A DNA stretch of 9,076 bases from Treponema sp. (GCA_031259515.1 JAIRLK010000063.1:1-9076), one strand, 5' to 3'; counted from the first letter of the stretch, positions 1-6,950 are shown. Notes: a model not told the origin generated them from the letters alone. A program made the numbers and translations.

Positions 1-1088
1 AGTTGGCTCTTGCCCTGTATCGGCTTCTTGTAGAGCCGTTTTACGATGTCCTCCACCACGAGCGTCGAGCAGCCCATCAGGAGGCCAACGGCGGTGGAGA
101 TGTCCGCCGCCCAGAGCGCCGCAAGGAATATGCCGCCAACCACGGGCGACAGTTGGGCGGCCACTGTGGGCAGGGCCATCTGCGCCGGGATGCCGGGGAA
201 TTTTGCCGCCGCCACGATGCCGAACAGCGCGCACAGGAAGCCGGCAGGCAGGATGAGGATGCCGCCCACCAGGAAGCCCTTCTGCGCGACCTTTTCGTCC
301 CTTGCGGCGAAGCCGATCTGGGCGACCGCTTGGGTGCTCACTGCCATCGTTATCATCACAGCCATGAAACCCGCGACGGCCCAGCCGCCCATCGCCCCTT
401 CGGCGGCGTTGCCTACCCAGTCAAACCAGTGGTTGCCGGACGGAAGCTCCGCTATGATGGCCGGAAACCCGCCGAACTTTCCGAACGTCTGAAAGAGGGC
501 GGCGATGATGCCGATATAGATGATTATTACGTTGACGAAGTTGGTTAACCCGCTCGCCCAGTAACCGCCGACCACGGTGATGAAGATGAAAATCGCCGCC
601 GAAACGAACATCCCGCTGTTTCCGGTAAAAACATCCGGCAACAGCGCCTTGAGGATGGTCCCGCCGGCCACATACTGCATGGAAGTTATCGTTATCATTA
701 TCAAAAGCTGGTTTATGACCCCTAAAAACCGCGTCCTGGAGCCATACATGAGGCCCATCATTTCTGGAATCGTCTTAACCTTCATTCTGCGGAGGTATTT
801 TATCGCAAAAAGGCCGACAAAGATGCCGCCCGCGCCCCAGGCCGCGTTGTACCAGCCCGCCGAAAGGCCGTTTCGGTAGGCGTTCTGCGCCACACCCACT
901 GTGGAAGCACCGCCCACGGCAAGCCCTGTAAGCATGACAGCGACAAGAATCCACGGCATATTCCGCCCAGCCAGCAGGTAGCCTAGCATCTTGTTGCCGG
1001 TAGACTTTTTCTGAATCCGCGTGGCCCACGCCGCCAGCGCCAACAGTCCGATAATGTACACGATAAGAATCGCCAGTTGAATATTCAT
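1..1088 (-). CDS. Sodium:solute symporter (SSS family), C-terminus beyond window
   Basis: This gene encodes an inner-membrane transporter of the SSS family (LeuT fold, PutP/PanF type), which couples uptake of a small solute to sodium. Translating the minus strand from the ATG at 1088 gives 362 residues without a stop, so roughly the last 100 or more residues of a family protein (usually 470-550) lie off the left edge. Visible features are an N-terminal membrane helix (residues about 3-22), the glycine-rich helix with GLAVGGAST (about 55-65), which resembles the unwound substrate/sodium helix of the family, and alternating hydrophobic helices throughout. Near the edge, AADISTAVGLLMG carries the Ser331-Thr332 pair that corresponds to the Na2-site Ser/Thr of PutP and SGLT. 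The ribosome site is a modest AGGA 12 nt upstream of the ATG. The gene has its own promoter and is probably a separate unit from the ABC operon. The family is certain; the substrate cannot be read from the sequence. Confidence 0.93.
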   Translation of the reverse strand, partial: MNIQLAILIVYIIGLLALAAWATRIQKKSTGNKMLGYLLAGRNMPWILVAVMLTGLAVGGASTVGVAQNAYRNGLSAGWYNAAWGAGGIFVGLFAIKYLRRMKVKTIPEMMGLMYGSRTRFLGVINQLLIMITITSMQYVAGGTILKALLPDVFTGNSGMFVSAAIFIFITVVGGYWASGLTNFVNVIIIYIGIIAALFQTFGKFGGFPAIIAELPSGNHWFDWVGNAAEGAMGGWAVAGFMAVMITMAVSTQAVAQIGFAARDEKVAQKGFLVGGILILPAGFLCALFGIVAAAKFPGIPAQMALPTVAAQLSPVVGGIFLAALWAADISTAVGLLMGCSTLVVEDIVKRLYKKPIQGKSQ

Positions 1089-1116
1089 ACTTTTTGATTA
1101 TCCTTTTAGTTTTAAG

Positions 1117-1142
1117 ATTTGTTTCTTTATAGCAAAACAAAT
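1117..1142. promoter_or_regulatory. Palindromic operator candidate over the symporter -10 box
   Basis: ATTTGTTT at 1117-1124 and AAACAAAT at 1135-1142 form a perfect 8-bp inverted repeat with a 10-bp spacer. The predicted -10 hexamer lies inside the spacer. A dimeric repressor bound here would block RNA polymerase. The arms are AT-rich, so some chance of coincidence remains, and no regulator gene is seen in the window. Confidence 0.4.
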
Positions 1143-1154
1143 GATGAATGGCAA
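1126..1154 (-). promoter_or_regulatory. Sigma70-type promoter of the symporter gene
   Basis: On the minus strand TTGCCA (1154-1149) is followed after exactly 17 bp by TATAAA (1131-1126). Each hexamer matches the consensus at 5 of 6 positions. Transcription would begin near 1119, about 30 nt before the ATG at 1088. The promoter lies in the gap after permease 2, so the symporter can be expressed independently of the ABC operon. Confidence 0.6.
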
Positions 1155-1179
1155 GGGGGAAGGGCTTTGCCTGCTGTTC

Positions 1180-1194
1180 GCGGGATGCGCCCGC
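1180..1194 (-). terminator. Short GC hairpin after permease 2, weak terminator candidate
   Basis: GCGGG and CCCGC pair across a five-base loop (5-bp stem) about 28 nt after the permease 2 stop. No run of T follows, so it is not a canonical intrinsic terminator. It may mark the 3' end of the ABC transcript, but read-through into the symporter gene is possible. Confidence 0.2.
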
Positions 1195-1221
1195 CTCCCA
1201 TCGTTCAGTCTTGCCGGAGCG

Positions 1222-2133
1222 CTATCCCTTCTCCTTGTCATAGGGCTGCCCCGAAGCCCGGGGGGCGTAATCCTTGCCGCTAAAGACCACCAGAGTTACC
1301 AGGGTGATGATATATGGCAGGGCGTTAAAAAATTCCGAAGGCAAAAATTGCAGGAATTTGATATTGACAATATATACCGCCAAGGCGGAGGATGCCCCAA
1401 AGAGGAAGGAGGCTCCCAGTATCCCCAGGGGAAGCCAGCGACCAAAGGAAACCGCCGCCAGGGCGATAAAACCCTTGCCGTTAATGGTTGTTACCGTAAA
1501 CTGTATATCCTGGGTCAGGACGATGCAACCTCCGGCAAGCCCCGCCAGGGCCCCGGACACGAGTACCGCCATGTAGCGGATGCGGAGTACGTTTATCCCC
1601 GTCGAAGCCGCCGCCTGGGGATGTTCACCGCAGGCCCGCAACCGCAGGCCCACGGGCCGCCGGTAGAGGACAAACCATGCGGCCCCAAGGATAAGCAGAC
1701 TGAGCCAGGCGGTGGGGTATATCCCACCAAAACCGGGCATCATGCCCATTCTGGGGTTCAGGGTCCGGTCCATTCTGAAAAGGAGCTGGCAGAAAAACAC
1801 CGTTACCCCGTTGGCCAGCAGATTTATGCCGGTACCGGAAATTACCTGATCCGCCCGGAGAGTGATGGACGCGAAGGCGTGGATCAGGGAAAAGAGGCAG
1901 CCCGCCAAGGCCGCTAGGAACAGGGCCAGAGGAATGGAAAAGCCCACGGCGTTTTCCATGAACACATGGACGGTGGCCGCCGTCATGGCGCCTATCACCA
2001 TCAAACCCTCCAGGGCGATGTTGACCACCCCCGCCCGTTCGCAGATCATCCCCCCGGTGGCGGCTATCAGGATGGGGGCCACTATCATCAAGGTTGAGGG
2101 AAGCATATTCACAAGAGTTCCCCAAAAATTCAT
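1222..2133 (-). CDS. ABC transporter permease 2 (BMP-type nucleoside/riboflavin importer)
   Basis: This is the second membrane subunit of the ABC importer (BPD_transp_2 family), 303 residues, a normal length for the smaller permease of these systems. It shows the conserved segment ERAGVVNIALEG at residues 32-43, several hydrophobic helices, the family segment GKGFIALAAVSFGRW near residue 220, and a polar tail ending in KEKG. It would pair with permease 1 to form the channel. The ATG at 2133 overlaps the original permease 1 stop as ATGA. A strong AGGAGG (2139-2134) touches the ATG with no spacer, which is poor for independent initiation and suggests delivery of ribosomes by coupling from permease 1. 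The ORF is intact and ends in TAG. The family assignment is firm; the transported molecule is inferred only from the operon. Confidence 0.93.
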   Translation of the reverse strand: MNFWGTLVNMLPSTLMIVAPILIAATGGMICERAGVVNIALEGLMVIGAMTAATVHVFMENAVGFSIPLALFLAALAGCLFSLIHAFASITLRADQVISGTGINLLANGVTVFFCQLLFRMDRTLNPRMGMMPGFGGIYPTAWLSLLILGAAWFVLYRRPVGLRLRACGEHPQAAASTGINVLRIRYMAVLVSGALAGLAGGCIVLTQDIQFTVTTINGKGFIALAAVSFGRWLPLGILGASFLFGASSALAVYIVNIKFLQFLPSEFFNALPYIITLVTLVVFSGKDYAPRASGQPYDKEKG

Positions 2134-3257
2134 CCTCCTGCGCTCCTTCCCCGGCGGGCATTTTCCTTCATCTGCCAGTCCACGATGATCCGTACCCCCG
2201 CCCGAAGGGATATAAAGACCACCACCAGCCCCATTATGATGGAGGTAATCTCCTTGGGGATCTGCCGGGATTGCATCAGGGGTTGGGCAGACTTGAGCAT
2301 ACCGAAGAGAAGCCCCGAAAGGGCCGTACCTCAGGCAGTGCTGTTTCCCACAAGGGCGACGGCGATGCCGTCAAAACCGTAGCCGTCCTGGACCGACAGT
2401 ACCCGGCCTGCGGAAAAGGCCCCCAGGGAAACCACCGCCCCCGCCAGCCCCGCGAAGGCCCCGGAAATGAGCATGGCGGTGGTGATGCCGGCGCCGACAC
2501 TGATTCCGCCGTAACGGGCGGCGTCCTTGTTAAACCCCGTGGCCCGCAGGGAATAACCCAGCCGGGTCTTTCCCATGATGATCCAAAAAAAAAGCACCCC
2601 GGCGATGGTTAAAAACAAGCCGTAATTCAGCCGGGAATTATTGGTAAGTGTCTCCATAAGAGGACTGGAAAGCCGGGCGGTAGCCGGAAGCGGGGGAGTT
2701 TGGAAGGTGTTGGTCCCGGGAATTCGCATGGTAAGATACCGTGAGGCGTATTGGGCGATGTAATTCATCATAATAGTGGCCACCACCTCGGACACGCTGA
2801 ATTTGGCTTTAAGGTAGCCCACGATCCCTCCCCAGGCGGCGCCGGCGACCAGAGCGGCCAAGACCGCCAAAACCCAGTGGAGCACCGGAATGGGGGGACC
2901 GTAGAGGGCCACGAATTGGGCGGCGGTAAGGCCCGCCACATACTGCCCCTCCGCGCCTATGTTAAAAAGCCCCGACCGGGCGGCGAAGCCCATGGAAAGG
3001 CCGCAGAGTATCAGCGGCATGGACATGACTAACCACTCCCCTATATACCGGAAGTTATGTACCCCCCGGCGCAGGTCCCAGCCGGTGATCACCTGGAAAA
3101 TGGCGGAGTACATACCCTCAGGGTTCCGCCCCACCAGGGCTATCAGGATGGTGCCCACCAAAAAACCCAGAAGCACCACCACCACAGAAACAAGTCCGTC
3201 GGAGCCGGTAAACACCTCCAGGACACGCCCCCGGAGATCCGTGGGTTTTTTAGCCAT
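2130..3257 (-). pseudogene. ABC transporter permease 1 (BMP-type), interrupted by in-frame TGA at codon 309
   Basis: This is the larger membrane subunit (BPD_transp_2 family) of the importer. It has an N-terminal cytoplasmic stretch, a first helix at about residues 22-42, the family motif FNIGAEGQ at 98-105, and EVVATIMMNYIA further on. The ATG at 3257 has a good GGAGG five bases upstream and overlaps the ATPase stop by 8 nt. Codon 309 (2333-2331) is TGA. Beyond it the same frame continues for 66 codons with clear permease sequence (LSGLLFGMLKSAQ, then a hydrophobic helix SIIMGLVVVFISL, then a basic tail) and ends at the TGA at 2132-2130, which overlaps the permease 2 start. The full frame is 376 codons including the stop, a normal family length. 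The product ending at 2331 lacks about two membrane helices and is probably non-functional. Alternatives are a sequencing error or read-through. Confidence 0.85.
2131..2139 (-). promoter_or_regulatory. Shine-Dalgarno abutting the permease 2 start codon
   Basis: AGGAGG at 2139-2134 is followed immediately by the ATG at 2133, and that ATG overlaps the permease 1 TGA. Zero spacing is unusual, since 5-9 nt is normal. The site may serve mainly to hold a terminating ribosome for reinitiation. No other start codon in the frame fits the conserved N-terminus better. Confidence 0.5.
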
Positions 3258-4791
3258 TCCTGCCTCCTTCCACGACGGCGACGCCCCCCATCATGGCCCC
3301 GATACGCCGCTCGTCCGCGTCTTCCGAAGAAACAATCCTCACCACGGTTCCTTTGGAAACCGCGGCTATCCGGTCGCAGAGACCCATGATTTCGTCCAGT
3401 TCAAAGGACACCAGAAGTACCGCCCGGCCATTATCCCTTTCCTCCAGGATGCGCCGGTGTATGTACTCTATGGCCCCAACGTCCAGCCCCCGGGTCGGCT
3501 GGGCCACGATGAGGAGTTCCGGGGACAGATCTATTTCCCGGGCGATGACCACCTTCTGCTGGTTTCCCCCGGACATGGATTTGACAAGGGTGGCGGGGCC
3601 GTTTCCGGCGCGGATGTCAAATTCCGCGATAAGGGTTTCCGCGTAGGCGGTTATGGCGGGGAACCGCAAAAACCCCAGGGCATTGGAAAAGGGGGGGCGG
3701 CGGTAACTTTTAAGGATCAGGTTTTCATCCAGCCGGAAGTCCGTAATCAGGCCGTGTTTATGCCGGTCCTCCGGTACCAGCCCTATGCCCCGCTCGTTCC
3801 GTACCCGTGTGGATTCCCGGGAAATATCCCTGCCCCGGAGGAATATCCCCCCGGACTTAACCGGCAGGAACCCCGCGATGGCGGCCACCAATTCCGACTG
3901 ACCGTTGCCGTCCACCCCGGCGACCCCCACTACCTCCCCGGATCGTACATCCAGGGAAAAATCCCGTACCGAGGGAATTCCTTTGGAACCGAGGACCGTC
4001 AAACGGTCGATCCGCAGAACTATGTCCCCCGGACGGGCGGGTTTTTTGTCTATCCCAAAGTTTACCGTCCGGCCCACCATTTTTTCCGCCAGTTCCCCCT
4101 CGTCCACATCCCGCACCAGGACGGTATCGATGTACTTCCCCCGGCGCAGCACCGTGCAACGATCCGCCGCAGCCTTAATCTCCTTCAGCTTGTGGGTGAT
4201 AAACACGATGGTTTTCCCCTCCGTCTTAAGGTGGCGGAAAATGGTTAAAAGCTCGTCGATTTCATGGGGGGTAAGAACCGCGGTGGGTTCGTCAAAGATA
4301 AGAATATCCGCGTTCCGGTAGAGTATCTTGAGTATCTCCACCCGCTGCTGCATTCCCACGGTGATGTTTTCGATCCGCGCCCTGGGGTCAACCGCCAGGC
4401 CGTAGGCGGCGGAAAGTTCCGTAACCCGTTTTTCCGCGGCCCGGAGGTCCAAGTTCCCCGTTTTATCCCGGCTTTCCAGCCCGAGAACTATATTCTCAGT
4501 TACTGTAAAATTATGCACCAGCTTGAAGTGCTGATGCACCATACCTATCCGCAGGGCGGTGGCGTCGTTGGGGCTATGGATACGCGCTTCCTCACCCCGG
4601 ATCCTGATGAGTCCCGCATCACATTCGTACAGGCCGAATAGAATTGACATGAGGGTCGATTTGCCTGCCCCATTTTCCCCTAGAAGGGCATGAATCTCCC
4701 CCTGGTCAACCTCGAAATGAATATCATCGTTCGCTATTACCCCGGGAAAAACCTTGGTGATACCTATCATTTCTATGGCGGGAGACGGCAT
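3250..4791 (-). CDS. ABC transporter ATP-binding protein, tandem NBD (BMP-type importer)
   Basis: This is the cytoplasmic energising subunit, 513 residues, with two fused nucleotide-binding domains as in the sugar/nucleoside importer class. NBD1 has Walker A GENGAGKST (residues 38-46), the Q-loop Gln87, the variant signature TVGMQQRVEI (144-153) in place of LSGGQ, and Walker B ILIFDEPT with Asp167-Glu168. NBD2 has a degenerate Walker A (GVDGNGQSE, no Lys), the signature SGGNQQ (407-412) and a degenerate Walker B LLIVAQPT. This asymmetry is typical of the BMP-linked ATPases, so it does not suggest decay. I chose the ATG at 4791, which has GGGGG five bases upstream; a TTG at 4803 is possible but weaker. 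The gene follows the binding-protein gene by 50 nt and overlaps permease 1 by 8 nt. The frame is intact and ends in TAA. Confidence 0.95.
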   Translation of the reverse strand: MPSPAIEMIGITKVFPGVIANDDIHFEVDQGEIHALLGENGAGKSTLMSILFGLYECDAGLIRIRGEEARIHSPNDATALRIGMVHQHFKLVHNFTVTENIVLGLESRDKTGNLDLRAAEKRVTELSAAYGLAVDPRARIENITVGMQQRVEILKILYRNADILIFDEPTAVLTPHEIDELLTIFRHLKTEGKTIVFITHKLKEIKAAADRCTVLRRGKYIDTVLVRDVDEGELAEKMVGRTVNFGIDKKPARPGDIVLRIDRLTVLGSKGIPSVRDFSLDVRSGEVVGVAGVDGNGQSELVAAIAGFLPVKSGGIFLRGRDISRESTRVRNERGIGLVPEDRHKHGLITDFRLDENLILKSYRRPPFSNALGFLRFPAITAYAETLIAEFDIRAGNGPATLVKSMSGGNQQKVVIAREIDLSPELLIVAQPTRGLDVGAIEYIHRRILEERDNGRAVLLVSFELDEIMGLCDRIAAVSKGTVVRIVSSEDADERRIGAMMGGVAVVEGGRNG

Positions 4792-4808
4792 GAAAACCCC
4801 CAAATGTA

Positions 4809-4832
4809 CGGGCGGAGATGGAACCCCGCCCG
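4809..4832 (-). promoter_or_regulatory. Intercistronic GC hairpin between binding-protein and ATPase genes
   Basis: CGGGCGG and CCGCCCG form a perfect 7-bp stem with a 10-nt loop inside the 50-nt gap. No T run follows, so full termination is unlikely. In binding-protein operons such hairpins commonly protect the upstream mRNA from 3' exonucleases and give more binding protein than membrane components. That role is inferred here. Confidence 0.55.
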
Positions 4833-4841
4833 GGTCAGGAC

Positions 4842-5948
4842 TTAATCATCCAGGGCTTTGAGGTACTGGGGGAATCCATGCAGTTTCTTAGCCTCCCCGT
4901 TGGTGGCGGCTACCTGAATCTCGCCGGATATAATCCGCGCCTTAATCCGCTCAAGCTGATCCGTAATATCTTTGGTCATGGCGGTATTGGCGGTGCTGTA
5001 CCCTAGCCCGCCAGCCCTTAGGTCGAAGAGTATCGTCTCCCCCCGGAATGCCCCGTTCTTTACCGCGTTCAAAGCGTATACGAGGCTATCCTCCACCCGC
5101 TTTAACATGGAGGTGAGCACCGCCGAATCGATGCCGTTGTAGAGACCCTCATCATGCTGGTCCGAATCCACCCCGATGGCCCACACGTTCCTCCCCTGGG
5201 CCCGGTATTCCCGTGCCTGGGCGATGGTGCCGTTCCCGCTGCCCCCGGCGGCAGAGTAGATGGCGTATACCCCGGAGTCGTACCAGTTCTTCGCCTGGGT
5301 TTTGGCCAGGGCGGGGTTTCCCCAGTCGTTGACGTAGTAGTCCACAATCTGGGCCTCGGGACTGACCGAAAGGATGCCCTGGACGTAGCCCACCTCAAAT
5401 TTGGTGATCACCGCCCCGGGGACACCGCCGATAAAGCCAAACCGGGGATTAGCAATGCCGTCGGACTTGGCTTTCAGGGCCGCCGCCGCGCCTACCAGGA
5501 AAGACCCCTCGTGTTCGGAGAATTTGGCGCTTAACACGTTGGGCAGGTCCACCACCTCGTCCACCATCATATACTTCTGGTTTGGGTTCTGGGCGGCCAC
5601 CTCAGAAAGGGCGTTAATGTAGGTAAAGCCGGTGGTTACGATAAGATCGTAGCCCTCGTCCGTGGCCTGCCTGATGTTGGGGACATACATATCCTGTGTC
5701 TGGGCGGTTACCACATCGTAGGCAGTTCCCCGCTGCCGGGGATTATCCCATGTGTCCCCGTAGAATTCCAAGATGCCCCACCAGGAGGCGGCGTTGAAAG
5801 ACTTATCGTCGATCCCGGTGGCGTCGGTCAAGAGCCGGACCGTAACACCGCCGGGCACTCCCGAGGGTGCACTTCCGCTTTGACCCCCTCCAAAGACCGC
5901 CAACGACGCCAAGACACCAAACAGGGCCATCATTAATCCCTTTTTCAT
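4842..5948 (-). CDS. BMP/PnrA-family substrate-binding protein of ABC transporter
   Basis: This is the extracytoplasmic receptor of the importer, 368 residues, COG1744 (Bmp/TmpC/PnrA, type I periplasmic-binding fold). Known members bind purine nucleosides (PnrA) or riboflavin (RfuA); the ligand here is not determined. Evidence includes the N-lobe segment GIDDKSFN (Asp47-Asp48 to Asn52), VVTTGFTY, KFSEHEGSFLVGAAAAL, and AIGVDSDQ with a following TSMLKRVEDS, all in family order. I start it at the ATG at 5948, with AAGGA seven bases upstream; an in-frame TTG at 5978 lacks support. Residues 1-22 are a secretion signal (MKKG, hydrophobic core, then AVFGGGQSG), but there is no cysteine, so the usual lipobox is absent and a soluble or signal-peptidase I processed protein is likely. 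It is the first gene of the operon. Confidence 0.93.
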   Translation of the reverse strand: MKKGLMMALFGVLASLAVFGGGQSGSAPSGVPGGVTVRLLTDATGIDDKSFNAASWWGILEFYGDTWDNPRQRGTAYDVVTAQTQDMYVPNIRQATDEGYDLIVTTGFTYINALSEVAAQNPNQKYMMVDEVVDLPNVLSAKFSEHEGSFLVGAAAALKAKSDGIANPRFGFIGGVPGAVITKFEVGYVQGILSVSPEAQIVDYYVNDWGNPALAKTQAKNWYDSGVYAIYSAAGGSGNGTIAQAREYRAQGRNVWAIGVDSDQHDEGLYNGIDSAVLTSMLKRVEDSLVYALNAVKNGAFRGETILFDLRAGGLGYSTANTAMTKDITDQLERIKARIISGEIQVAATNGEAKKLHGFPQYLKALDD

Positions 5949-5983
5949 TTTTTGTTCCTTCTCGATATCAATACTCAAAATCC

Positions 5984-6024
5984 AAGGTTCCCTCCCGTCC
6001 GCGCCGCGTCCGCGAAGGGACCTT
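5984..6024 (-). other. Structured 5' leader of the ABC operon
   Basis: In the leader transcript the segment at 6024-6017 (AAGGTCCC) can pair with 5992-5984 (GGGAACCTT) to give 8 base pairs with one bulged A. The 24-nt loop contains an 8-bp direct repeat, CGTCCGCG on the plus strand, at 5996-6003 and 6007-6014 (11-bp period). Nearer the transcription start, CCGGCTT and AAGCGG can form a smaller hairpin. I do not recognise a known riboswitch fold. It may be a regulatory leader or simply GC-rich RNA. Confidence 0.3.
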
Positions 6025-6055
6025 CCTTAACTCCGCTTTCCCGAAGCCGGTATAA

Positions 6056-6084
6056 AGCATAACCGCCTTTACCATTAAGGTCAA
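6056..6084 (-). promoter_or_regulatory. Sigma70-type promoter of the ABC transporter operon
   Basis: On the minus strand TTGACC (6084-6079, 5 of 6 consensus) is followed after 17 bp by TATGCT (6061-6056, 4 of 6). Transcription would start near 6049, leaving a leader of about 100 nt before the binding-protein ATG. A shifted -10 (TTTATA) just downstream is a less well spaced alternative. Confidence 0.55.
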
Positions 6085-6162
6085 TTAGGACCCGACAATT
6101 CCAGCAATTCAAAGTTTAACACTGACCATCCGTTAAAGCGGTGGCGGGGGGGTACCGGAATT

Positions 6163-6777
6163 TTAGCGGATGAAATTCGTGCGTACACACTCCTCGTCGG
6201 GGGGCGGCGGGAAGGTCTTACACCCAAGCTCAAGAGTTTTAATCAGCCATGCCATATTCCGCCCCGCAGTGCGCAGCGTAAAGATGCCCTCGGCATCCTG
6301 TTCAGCCTCGCCGGAATTATTTCCGTGCAGCACGTTCCAGTAAACGGTCGGCGTAATCACCGCGCCGGAAAGCGTCAGATAGTTACAAAGCGGGTGATAG
6401 ACACCGATACCGCCCGTTCTGCGCACCGTAGTAACGACTGCGGCGGCTTTTCGTTTTAACTTTGTGCCGCTAAAGAACAGGCGGTCAAGAAAACACTTGA
6501 AATTTCCCGCTATACCGCCGTAATAGACCGGCGCGGCCAGAATTATGCCGCTAGCCTGTTCGATTTTTTCGGCGCAACTGTTAACAATATCGTCGAATTT
6601 GCACCGCCCCGTCTTGAAACAGCTATGGCAGGCGACACAGCCTTGTATGTTTTTATCGCCGATATGCAGAATCTCGCTCGACACTCCCGCTTGTTCCAGT
6701 TCCGAGGTAATCGCGATGATGCCCCTGTACGCCGCGCCCTGCTCGTGCGGGCTGCCGTTAAACGCTATGACCTTCAT
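6163..6777 (-). CDS. Flavodoxin-fold NAD(P)H oxidoreductase with four-cysteine motif (iron-sulfur flavoprotein-like)
   Basis: This is a cytoplasmic flavoprotein of the COG0655/NADPH-dependent FMN reductase type, 204 residues. The N-terminal strand and phosphate loop (VIAFNGSP, residues 3-10) would hold FMN phosphate, and APVYYGGIAGNFKCFLDR matches the second flavin-binding segment of the family. Cys47, Cys50, Cys53 and Cys59 have the spacing C-x2-C-x2-C-x5-C, as in archaeal iron-sulfur flavoproteins that carry a 4Fe-4S cluster, so electron transfer is plausible; many relatives keep only part of this motif. The ATG at 6777 has AAAGGAG six bases upstream and a promoter close by. The stop is TAA. 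The gene is divergent from the lipoprotein frame and 214 nt from the binding-protein start, with no clear terminator between. Its physiological substrate is unknown. Confidence 0.88.
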   Translation of the reverse strand: MKVIAFNGSPHEQGAAYRGIIAITSELEQAGVSSEILHIGDKNIQGCVACHSCFKTGRCKFDDIVNSCAEKIEQASGIILAAPVYYGGIAGNFKCFLDRLFFSGTKLKRKAAAVVTTVRRTGGIGVYHPLCNYLTLSGAVITPTVYWNVLHGNNSGEAEQDAEGIFTLRTAGRNMAWLIKTLELGCKTFPPPPDEECVRTNFIR

Positions 6778-6809
6778 AATAATCTCCTTTCGTCATGGTC
6801 AGACATTCC

Positions 6810-6838
6810 ATTATCAATCCCCCGCACTCAAAATTCAA
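6810..6838 (-). promoter_or_regulatory. Sigma70-type promoter of the flavoprotein gene
   Basis: On the minus strand TTGAAT (6838-6833) and GATAAT (6815-6810) are separated by 17 bp, matching consensus at 4 and 5 of 6 positions. The leader would be about 25 nt and contains the AAAGGAG ribosome site at 6790-6784. Confidence 0.5.
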
Positions 6839-6847
6839 GACGCCGCA

Positions 6848-6877
6848 TTGACGATGTTTAGCGCCGTATGTTAGGTT
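6848..6877 (+). promoter_or_regulatory. Weak promoter candidate for the plus-strand PIN/lipoprotein frame
   Basis: TTGACG at 6848-6853 is a good -35, but the best -10 (TAGGTT, 6872-6877, spacer 18) is poor. Alternatively the AT-rich stretch from 6951 to 7022, which contains TATGAT at 7002-7007, could itself supply a promoter for the lipoprotein start at 7023. Confidence 0.2.
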
Positions 6878-6950
6878 GTTCGTGTCGGCGGGGCGTTGTC
6901 CGCTTTCAAGGGTGGCGAAGGGCGGAAATGGACAAAGGGAGAATTATACC

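Noticed and set aside
1141..1917. Plus-strand open frame of 258 codons opposite permease 2
   Set aside because: Low-complexity Gly/Lys/Pro-rich translation, antisense to an intact permease gene.
2285..2333. Selenocysteine insertion (SECIS-like hairpin) at the permease TGA
   Set aside because: A GCCC-TTTCG-GGGC hairpin does lie just downstream, but the stem is only 4-5 bp, permeases of this family are not selenoproteins, and no catalytic Cys is expected there.
2331..2333. Genome-wide reassignment of TGA to tryptophan or glycine
   Set aside because: TGG is used freely for Trp, no other long gene in the window contains an in-frame TGA, and the permease itself ends at a TGA that overlaps the next start.
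3691..3697. Run of seven G as a phase-variation tract in the ATPase gene (and another at 6146-6152)
   Set aside because: Seven bases is short for contingency loci, the ATPase frame is open through it, and the second run lies outside genes.
2959..4248. Long plus-strand open frame of 429 codons across the permease 1/ATPase junction
   Set aside because: It is antisense to two clearly conserved genes, is Pro/Gly/Arg/His-rich with no domain, and has no ribosome site. It is a by-product of GC-rich codons on the other strand.
5948..5978. TTG at 5978 as start of the binding protein
   Set aside because: It would put ten mostly charged residues before a normal signal peptide. The ATG at 5948 has a well-placed AAGGA.
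6119..6152. Intrinsic terminator after the flavoprotein gene
   Set aside because: A bulged 6-bp stem (CCACCG with CGGATGG) can form after the C-rich run, but no T tract follows. I cannot support termination here.
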